Positions 1 to 4,987 of a stretch of 9,203 bases of DNA are shown here, one piece after another (positions within the stretch are counted from its first letter, which is position 1; each line of letters opens with the position of its first letter). Made by a program: the position numbers and the translations under genes. Origin of the DNA: a candidate division CSSED10-310 bacterium (GTDB lineage: Bacteria; CSSED10-310; JAFGDC01); contig JAFGDC010000516.1 in NCBI GenBank assembly GCA_016932295.1, positions 1 through 9,203 on the forward strand. Reading direction: 5' to 3'. Below the pieces are notes generated by a model. That model saw nothing but the letters and a program-made list of their open reading frames with translations, did no database searches and had not been told where the DNA came from.

Positions 1-33
1 CGGCATTCCCTCACATCGATGGGTCGTGCTGAT

Positions 34-78
34 GGGGTCATACCCGGAACGTTGTAATGAGCGTTGCGAACCGTTGGC
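34..78 (-). repeat. Degenerate inverted copy of the 45-bp repeat core
   Basis: Read on the minus strand, this stretch matches the core of the array at 125-632 over its full length: it starts GCCAACG, continues through CATTACAA, and ends TTCCGGGTATGACCCC, where the array has TTCCGGGTACGACCCC. About ten positions differ. It is the only copy in opposite orientation, and it lies 46 bp left of the first direct copy. A head-to-head arrangement of this kind is usual for REP-type elements, but no transposase gene is visible nearby. The surrounding bases 1-33 and 79-124 show no gene, promoter or RNA that I can support. Confidence 0.75.
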
Positions 79-124
79 ACCAGAGACCTTACGGTGGTGA
101 TAGCGAGTGTCTAGTCCTGCCGGC

Positions 125-632
125 GCCAACGCATCACGACGAACATTACAAGATTCCGGGTACGACCCCTTTGAAGAGAGCATCGCCTGGCTGCCGTGGA
201 AGGTTGAAAGCCAACGCATCGCGACGATCATTGCAAGATTCCGGGTACGACCCCATTGGAAAGAGCGCCTCGCCTGGATGCTGTAGAAGATTGAAAGCCA
301 ACGCATCACGACGAACATTACAAGATTCCGGGTACGACCCCTTTGAAGAGAGTACGACCCCTTTGAAGAGAGCATCGCCTGGCTGCCGTGGAAGGTTGAA
401 AGCCAACGCACCACGACGATCATTACAAGATTCGGGGTACGACCCCAATTGTACGACCCCTTTGAAGAGAGCATCGCCTGGCTGCCGTGGAAGGTTGAAA
501 GCCAAGCACCACGACGATCATTACAAGATTCGGGGTACGACCCCAATTGGAAAGAGCGCCTCGCCTGGATGCTGTAGAAGATTGAAAGCCAACGCATCAC
601 GACGAACATTGCAAGATTCCGGGTACGACCCC
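125..632 (+). repeat. Array of six direct repeats, REP-like, with two alternating spacer types
   Basis: Six copies of a 45-bp core lie at 125-169, 210-254, 297-341, 402-446, 501-544 (44 bp, one base deleted) and 588-632. Each starts GCCAA, passes through CATTACAAGATTC or CATTGCAAGATTC, and ends in GGGTACGACCCC; copies 4 and 5 carry an extra G, giving GGGGTACGACCCC, which can fold as a 5-bp stem with a 3-base loop. Spacers are of two related kinds: type A (TTTGAAGAGAGCATCGCC at its left end) after copies 1, 3 and 4, and type B (ATTGGAAAGAGCGCCTCGCC) after copies 2 and 5. The array stops right after the sixth core. Long open frames cross it on both strands, but the first period is 85 bp, copy 5 has offsetting indels, and the predicted peptides resemble no protein family I know, so I treat it as non-coding. 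Most likely it is a REP-like intergenic repeat cluster or a minisatellite grown by unequal exchange. Confidence 0.85.
333..372 (+). repeat. Perfect 20-bp tandem duplication inside the array
   Basis: Bases 333-352 and 353-372 are identical. Each begins TACGACCCC, the right half of the core palindrome, and ends GAAGAGAG, the left part of spacer A. This makes the third repeat period 105 bp instead of 85. A second truncated TACGACCCC lies at 452-460, after the five bases AATTG, and lengthens the fourth period to 99 bp. Both junctions begin at the same half-palindrome. Confidence 0.9.
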
Positions 633-642
633 GGGGGAAGAC

Positions 643-673
643 GGACCGTCGGTCCCTGGTTTCCGTCGGGACC
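643..673 (-). terminator. Overlapping hairpins downstream of the YchF-like gene (possible terminator)
   Basis: Between the repeat array and the stop codon of the minus-strand NTPase gene there are two mutually exclusive stems. GGTCCC (651-656) can pair with GGGACC (668-673) over an 11-base loop, or GGACC (643-647) can pair with GGTCC (651-655). There is no T-run after either stem on the minus strand, so this is not a classic intrinsic terminator. The array palindromes just beyond could also help end or protect the transcript. Confidence 0.35.
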
Positions 674-697
674 TAGTGTTCAAGGCACGGCGCCGGT

Positions 698-1723
698 TCA
701 GACGTTGAACCTGAAATTGACCACGTCGCCGTCCTGCATGATGTATTCCTTGCCCACCAGGCGCCATTTTCCGGCCGCCTTGACCCTGGCTTCGTCGCGC
801 AGTTCCAGGATGTCCTCGTAGCGCATGACCTCCGCCCGGATGAAACCTCGTTCCAGGTCGCTGTGGATTCGGCCCGCGGCTTTCACGGCGCAGGTGTCAT
901 GCTTGATGGACCAGGCCCGCACCTCATCGTGCCCGACAGTGAAGAACGAGATCAGGTCCAGGCTGGTGTAGGCGGTCGCCAGAAACCGTTCACGGGCGAC
1001 ATCCTCGAATCCCAGCTCGGCAAGAAAGAACGCCTGTTCCTCGGCTGCCAGCGAGATGAACTCTTCCTCCAGAGGAGCGCTCATCCGGAACTGCGCCAGT
1101 TGATAGCGGCGGCAGATATCGTCGAGACCCGGGTACGTGGCCTTGTTGCAGTTACGGTCTGATTCGTTGATGAGCACGAGGAGCGGCTTCAGGGTCAGGA
1201 ACCGGAATCCTGACAGGAGCCGCGCCTCAGCTTCGTTCAGCATCATGCTTCTGAGCATGTCACCCTGTTCCAGGCGTTCCAGGCAGCGTGCCAGGAGCTG
1301 TTCCAGAACGGGATTCCCCCGCTCTTTACGCAGACGTTCCAGGCCGCTTTCGATCTGTATCTGGTCCAGGACCTGGAATTCGTCGATCAGCGTCTGGACA
1401 TGACTCCGCACATCCGCTCCATCGGCGATTCCATAGGCGCCCACCACGAGGACCAGGCAGTCGCTGTCGCGCAGCAGCGGCGCAGTTCCGGCCCGGACTC
1501 TCGAGCCGGCATCCAGGACCGCTCCCAAATCCGCCACATCCACTGTTACGTATCCAACCTTGGCGGGGTGATAGAGATCTACCAGCTGCCTGATGCGAGG
1601 ATCAGGCACTTCGATCCTGCTCCTCGAGATTCCCTGTTTGTGTTCGATGCGGCAATCGCCGCTGAGGGCTCGAAACACCGTGCTTTTGCCGCTGAAAGGG
1701 CGGCCGATTATCCCTATGATCAC
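698..1723 (-). CDS. Divergent YchF/OLA1-family P-loop NTPase with TGS domain
   Basis: The 341-residue protein is close to the usual YchF length of about 363. The N-terminal G domain has a P-loop, GRPFSGKST, at residues 7-15. The switch II motif, normally DxAGL in YchF, reads DVADL at 62-66, so its glycine is an aspartate. A helical, Glu/Arg-rich insert follows at about 105-165, as in YchF. The base-recognition motif, NxxE in YchF, reads NESD at 186-189. The C-terminal TGS region (about 258-341) is very well kept: FFTVG, EVRAW, AAGRIHSD, GFIRAEV, GKEY, DGDV and the terminal FRFNV. I chose a GTG start because AGGAGG lies 6 bp before it and the protein then begins directly at the P-loop strand, as YchF does; an ATG further upstream would add 18 unlikely residues. 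YchF proteins bind ribosomes and hydrolyse ATP. This looks like a paralog of the DUF933/YchF-like kind, cytosolic, with altered nucleotide handling. It is divergent from the surface-protein genes and probably unrelated in function. Confidence 0.9.
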   Translation of the reverse strand: MIIGIIGRPFSGKSTVFRALSGDCRIEHKQGISRSRIEVPDPRIRQLVDLYHPAKVGYVTVDVADLGAVLDAGSRVRAGTAPLLRDSDCLVLVVGAYGIADGADVRSHVQTLIDEFQVLDQIQIESGLERLRKERGNPVLEQLLARCLERLEQGDMLRSMMLNEAEARLLSGFRFLTLKPLLVLINESDRNCNKATYPGLDDICRRYQLAQFRMSAPLEEEFISLAAEEQAFFLAELGFEDVARERFLATAYTSLDLISFFTVGHDEVRAWSIKHDTCAVKAAGRIHSDLERGFIRAEVMRYEDILELRDEARVKAAGKWRLVGKEYIMQDGDVVNFRFNV

Positions 1724-1729
1724 CTTGCA

Positions 1730-1735
1730 CCTCCT
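1730..1735 (-). promoter_or_regulatory. Ribosome binding site deciding the GTG start of the YchF-like gene
   Basis: On the minus strand AGGAGG is followed by six bases and then GTG at 1723. It is the only good Shine-Dalgarno in this region, and it lies inside the longer open frame that starts at 1777. It therefore argues against the upstream ATG codons. Confidence 0.8.
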
Positions 1736-1765
1736 CAGCATCCCCGGTGGAGGAAAGCAGAGCGG

Positions 1766-1794
1766 GTTGTACGTCATGGCGGCGTTTTTTTCAA
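1766..1794 (-). promoter_or_regulatory. Sigma70-like promoter for the YchF-like gene
   Basis: On the minus strand, TTGAAA (1789-1794, five of six matches to the -35 consensus) and TACAAC (1766-1771, four of six matches to the -10 consensus) are exactly 17 bp apart. Transcription would begin near 1759 and leave a leader of about 36 bases holding the AGGAGG site. An A-tract of four lies just inside the spacer. The call assumes the host uses a standard housekeeping sigma factor. Confidence 0.45.
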
Positions 1795-1802
1795 GGGCAA
1801 TT

Positions 1803-1816
1803 TGACGGTGCCGTCA
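1803..1816. promoter_or_regulatory. Perfect inverted repeat in the divergent intergenic region (candidate operator)
   Basis: TGACGG-TG-CCGTCA is a perfect 6-2-6 inverted repeat. It lies 8 bp upstream of the -35 box of the minus-strand promoter and 89 bp before the GTG of the propeller gene, where a dimeric regulator could act on both directions. Plus-strand TTGACG overlaps its left arm, but I see no matching -10 box at 16-18 bp. A 14-bp palindrome can arise by chance, so the functional call is weak. Confidence 0.3.
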
Positions 1817-1892
1817 TGCCTGCGCATGCCATTGGTGACCGGTGGGTTGCCAGTTCACCGGGGATTGGGGCATTGTAGAGGTGAACAGTTGC

Positions 1893-1899
1893 AAGGAGG
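1893..1899 (+). promoter_or_regulatory. Ribosome binding site deciding the GTG start of the propeller gene
   Basis: AAGGAGG is followed by five bases and GTG at 1905. The open frame extends upstream to a GTG at 1842, but that start has no such site, and using it would bury the signal peptide behind 21 residues. Confidence 0.8.
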
Positions 1900-1904
1900 A
1901 ACCG

Positions 1905-3371
1905 GTGAGAGGTGGACTGATCTCGGGTGTGATCATGGTCACGATGGCCTGGTCGAGTGCGCAAGCGGAGCAGGGCTCACGGATTCGCGATGTCCGGATC
2001 GCCGGGTGCATCCATGATCTGCGTATCATGCAATTGGACGAGGATCCCTGGCTTGACCTGGTGGTGTTGAGCACGATTCCGGGCGGCAGCGTGGTATTGC
2101 AATGGCTGCCGGGCGGCGCAGGCGGGTTCAGCGCCGACAGCACCCTGGCGGTGGATCTTGGTCCGGCCGCCGGCGTGGCCCTGGCGGATTATACTGGTGA
2201 CGGCCGGCCAGAGATCCTTCGCTGGACCGATGCCGGCATTGATGCCCGTACCCTTCCGTCCCAAACCAGTCAATCGCGGACACTTAACCTGCTGCTGCCG
2301 GCGGAGCGGAGCGTGGAGGAAACGATGCGCTGGCGGCGGGTGGGGCCGCCGCGTTTTCTGGACCTGTTCATGCCCCTGGACGATTCGACCTCGCTGTTTA
2401 TGGCGCCGCGCCGGGATGGATTCGATCTGTGGGCGGCACGGGCCGGCAAGGTGCTTCTTTATCGGCGGCTGGCATTTCAGGCGATTATGACCGCCCGGCT
2501 CGACGGTTCCGGCGCCCTGCCCGCAACGTCCTATGTCGAACGCCGGCCCAGTGCCTGGCAGCTCGACCTGGATGGCGACGGTGACCTGGACATCCTGGGC
2601 GCCGATCAAGACCGCCTCATTACCTATGTGAACAGCGGAGGCTTTCAGTCCGCGCCGGACCGGATCACGCTGCTGAGCGCCGCCCTGGACCCGACGACCA
2701 CGGAATTGCTGGACCAGCGGATGTTCTGCCTGGACCTCAACGCGGACGGCATGCCCGACCTGGTGCGGTCGTCTTTCGGCTATGCGGTGCATGGCGCTGT
2801 TTCCAGCCGCGAAATACATCGCGGCCGCGCCGGAGGTGTGTTCACCGGCGCACCGGACCTGCGCCATGTGCTGCCGGGTCTGAACATCGTCGAGTCATTC
2901 CTGGACGCTGACGGTGACGGTTCGATGGAAATGCTCGCCTCCCGGGTGCCGCTCTCAGCGGATGGCATCACCGATTCACTCGCCCGCGGCCTGGTGCCGT
3001 ATTTCATCGAGCTGTACAAACTGGGCGGCGAGGGATATGAGCGTCGTCCCACCGATGTGCTGCCGGCGGTGATGACATATCCCCAGCTTGGTCCGCCGCG
3101 TCCCGCCGCGGTGGCTGTGGGTGATTTCAACGGTGATCGCCGGCCGGACCTGGCAGTGCCGGCTGGAGATGAATGCCGGATCTATTGGAACCGGGGTGAA
3201 AAGTTGTTCAAGAAGGGTGAATGTGCGCGCGTTCCCATGACTTCTTCACGACTCTTCATGAGCCGGGATCTGGACGGCGACGGCCGGACCGACTTGGTGG
3301 GCGTGCACTGGCCGTCGGATGACATTTCGGTGATCCAGGTGCTCATTTCCAGGTTCCCACCGAATGAGTGA
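1905..3371 (+). CDS. Secreted FG-GAP/VCBS-repeat beta-propeller protein
   Basis: The product has 488 residues. Residues 1-21 form a Sec signal peptide (Arg at 2, hydrophobic 5-16, then SSAQA before the likely cut), so the protein is exported. Calcium-loop motifs of the FG-GAP/VCBS type recur at 45-51 (DEDPWLD), 95-103 (DYTGDGRPE), 221-229 (DLDGDGDLD), 277-285 (DLNADGMPD), 334-342 (DADGDGSME), 407-415 (DFNGDRRPD) and 455-463 (DLDGDGRTD). The spacing is 48-73 residues except for a 126-residue gap between the second and third, which may hold a blade with a degenerate loop near 151-171. This predicts a seven- or eight-bladed beta-propeller binding several calcium ions. Such domains usually mediate binding to proteins or glycans outside the cell; no enzyme active site is visible and the ligand is unknown. 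No lipobox, membrane anchor or C-terminal sorting domain is seen. The gene overlaps the next by 8 bp, so the two are probably co-translated. Confidence 0.88.
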   Translation: MRGGLISGVIMVTMAWSSAQAEQGSRIRDVRIAGCIHDLRIMQLDEDPWLDLVVLSTIPGGSVVLQWLPGGAGGFSADSTLAVDLGPAAGVALADYTGDGRPEILRWTDAGIDARTLPSQTSQSRTLNLLLPAERSVEETMRWRRVGPPRFLDLFMPLDDSTSLFMAPRRDGFDLWAARAGKVLLYRRLAFQAIMTARLDGSGALPATSYVERRPSAWQLDLDGDGDLDILGADQDRLITYVNSGGFQSAPDRITLLSAALDPTTTELLDQRMFCLDLNADGMPDLVRSSFGYAVHGAVSSREIHRGRAGGVFTGAPDLRHVLPGLNIVESFLDADGDGSMEMLASRVPLSADGITDSLARGLVPYFIELYKLGGEGYERRPTDVLPAVMTYPQLGPPRPAAVAVGDFNGDRRPDLAVPAGDECRIYWNRGEKLFKKGECARVPMTSSRLFMSRDLDGDGRTDLVGVHWPSDDISVIQVLISRFPPNE

Positions 3372-4869
3372 CGGACGCCGTACCACCGTTCGCCGCGGCT
3401 ACCCGCCGGCGGCGCTCCTGGTGCTGGTGCCGGCCGTTTTCGTCCTGCTGCTTCATCAACGACATTTCGATTATACCGCGGACGATGCGTTCATCACCTA
3501 CCGGTTCGCCCGCAACTGGGCCGCTGGCCACGGTCCGGTGTTCAATCCGGGCGAGGCGCCGGTGGAGGGTTACACAACGTTTACCTGGATGGCGTGGATG
3601 AGTCTCCATTTCCGATCCGGTCTGGATAATCCGCAATTCTGGGGAGCGCTGTGGGGATTGCTGTGCGCGGGCGGCTGTCTGTTCCTGGTGGCGCGCCGGC
3701 CGCCGGATGGAGAGCCCGGCCTGGCCGGCAGTTGGTTCCTGGCGGCGGCCGGACCCTTCGCGTTCTGGGCCGGCGCCGGTATGGAGACGCCGTTGTTCGC
3801 ATTGCTCCTGCTGTTGTTTGTCCTGCCCGCCGCGGACATGCGGGAGGTTACGTGGCGGACATATGCTCTGGGCGGGTTGGGGACGGCCCTGGTTATGACC
3901 CGTCCGGATGGCGCGCCGGTTGTGGCCGCGGTGGGAGCATACCTCCTGGTGCGGCGCCGCCGTCGCGTGGCGCTGGTCGTGAGCGCCACCGCGGCAATCG
4001 GATACCTGCCCTATTTCATGTGGCGCTGGTCCTATTACGATTCGATGCTGCCCAATACATTGTATGCCAAATCGGGTGACTGGCCGGCTCTGGCCGGGGC
4101 CGGACTGCTGTATTGGCGTGATTTCCTGCTCTGGTGTGGCGCCCCCCTGGCGCCGCTGCTCTGGTTGATGAAAGTTCGACCGGTTTCCAACCGGAGCAGG
4201 CTCATCATCATGGTGTTGGTGATCCAGGGGCTTTATGTCCTTCTCGTGGGAGGAGACTTCATGCCCTATTTCAGGTTCATGGCGCCCCTGCTGCCCTTGG
4301 TCGCCATACTCCTGGACGAAACGGTTTCCGCCGTGCCATGGGCCGCCTCGAAGCGATTACCGTTTACCCTGCTGGTTGCGGCCGCCGCCCTCTGGCCGTC
4401 TTTCACTGGAGCGGAATACCGGCAATACAGGTTGGAACAGGATATCCTTTTCCCGCGCTGGGAAGCGGTCGGCCGCCGGTTGGGCGAGGTGTTCCCCGCC
4501 GGGACCCGGGTGGCATGTACCGCGATCGGACGTATCCCGTACTTTTCCGGCCTGCCCACCCTCGACATGCTGGGCCTGACGGATCGGCACATTGCCCATG
4601 TAAAAGCGGATTTCGATCCATCCAGGCGCTGGCATGAGAAGCACGATGGTGATTACGTGCTGCGGCGGCGGCCGGATATCCTCCTTGTCGGCAACGGCCT
4701 GGTGACGAAGCAGCCCTCGATTGATTTTCAGGCCACCGTTCAGGAAATGGATCTGTTCGCGGACATGGATCGGTTCGACCGGCTTTATCGGCCGGTCAAC
4801 ATCAGGCTGCCGGATGGGCGATATCTGGCCTTCTTCGCCGGCACCTGGTTCACCAGTGACCGACATTGA
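3364..4869 (+). CDS. GT-C family integral-membrane glycosyltransferase, AftB-like
   Basis: The 501-residue protein has about ten predicted membrane segments: roughly 15-31, 91-110, 122-138, 142-156, 165-195, 202-221, 253-269, 279-296, 302-318 and 332-346. A soluble domain of about 150 residues follows. The first outer loop carries the DD pair typical of GT-C enzymes at 40-41 (TADDAFITYRFARN), then GEAPVEGYTTFTW at 63-75. Other marks I associate with the AftB (Rv3805c-like) group are GGDFMPYFRF at 296-305 and DMLGLTDRHIAH at 401-412. GT-C enzymes use lipid-phosphate-linked sugars on the periplasmic face; mycobacterial AftB transfers arabinofuranose from decaprenyl-phospho-arabinose. Donor and acceptor here cannot be read from sequence. 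The ATG lies in an ATGAGTGA overlap with the end of the propeller gene and has no strong Shine-Dalgarno, suggesting translational coupling. The C-terminal domain could bind acceptor. GT-C membership is firm; the AftB-like label is less sure. Confidence 0.85.
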   Translation: MSDGRRTTVRRGYPPAALLVLVPAVFVLLLHQRHFDYTADDAFITYRFARNWAAGHGPVFNPGEAPVEGYTTFTWMAWMSLHFRSGLDNPQFWGALWGLLCAGGCLFLVARRPPDGEPGLAGSWFLAAAGPFAFWAGAGMETPLFALLLLLFVLPAADMREVTWRTYALGGLGTALVMTRPDGAPVVAAVGAYLLVRRRRRVALVVSATAAIGYLPYFMWRWSYYDSMLPNTLYAKSGDWPALAGAGLLYWRDFLLWCGAPLAPLLWLMKVRPVSNRSRLIIMVLVIQGLYVLLVGGDFMPYFRFMAPLLPLVAILLDETVSAVPWAASKRLPFTLLVAAAALWPSFTGAEYRQYRLEQDILFPRWEAVGRRLGEVFPAGTRVACTAIGRIPYFSGLPTLDMLGLTDRHIAHVKADFDPSRRWHEKHDGDYVLRRRPDILLVGNGLVTKQPSIDFQATVQEMDLFADMDRFDRLYRPVNIRLPDGRYLAFFAGTWFTSDRH

Positions 4870-4975
4870 GTCGTTTCCGACCGGGGAAAGGTGAATGACA
4901 GGGTCGGTGAAGATCCTTTACTTATGAGCATTCTTTGAGTACACAACCTATGGATGCGTACAACTTCAGGCGATT

Positions 4976-4982
4976 GAGAGGA
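4976..4982 (+). promoter_or_regulatory. Ribosome binding site of the beta-helix gene, in a 118-bp gap
   Basis: GAGAGGA is followed by five bases and then the ATG at 4988. The rest of the gap (4870-4975) shows no convincing promoter. CCGACC (4877-4882) can pair with GGTCGG (4902-4907), but the 19-base loop and the absence of a T-run make it a poor terminator. The beta-helix gene may therefore be co-transcribed with the two genes before it. Confidence 0.5.
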
Positions 4983-4987
4983 CAGGA

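Noticed and set aside
125..632. CRISPR array
   Set aside because: Core and spacer sizes are superficially right, but the spacers are just two related types, the cores differ from each other, and no cas gene is present.
125..632. Decayed 3' end of a gene duplicated in tandem
   Set aside because: One frame of spacer A plus core reads as plausible peptide (IAWLPWKVESQRI), but spacer B has an in-frame TAG, and the peptide matches no transposase or other C-terminus that I can name.
57..821. Long plus-strand open frame (254 codons) through the repeat array, and a 119-codon frame on the minus strand (146-505) with a repeating peptide
   Set aside because: Both arise from tandem DNA in a GC-rich region. 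The first repeat period is 85 bp and shifts the frame, copy 5 has offsetting indels, and the 254-codon frame runs on into the antisense of the YchF-like gene. No ribosome site or known family supports either.
1802..1831. Plus-strand promoter with TTGACG as the -35 box for the propeller operon
   Set aside because: No acceptable -10 box lies 16-18 bp downstream; the best candidates are CATGCC and ATGCCA.
1400..2017. Long plus-strand open frame antisense to the YchF-like gene
   Set aside because: It is a shadow of the conserved minus-strand gene and has no family signature of its own.
1977..2867. 296-codon minus-strand open frame under the propeller gene
   Set aside because: It is the antisense of a GC-rich gene with clear calcium-loop repeats and a signal peptide; the antisense product is low-complexity and unrecognisable.
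4891..4938. Small GTG-started open frame of 15 codons in the gap before the beta-helix gene
   Set aside because: It is too short, has only a weak upstream purine run, and no conserved feature to support a leader peptide.
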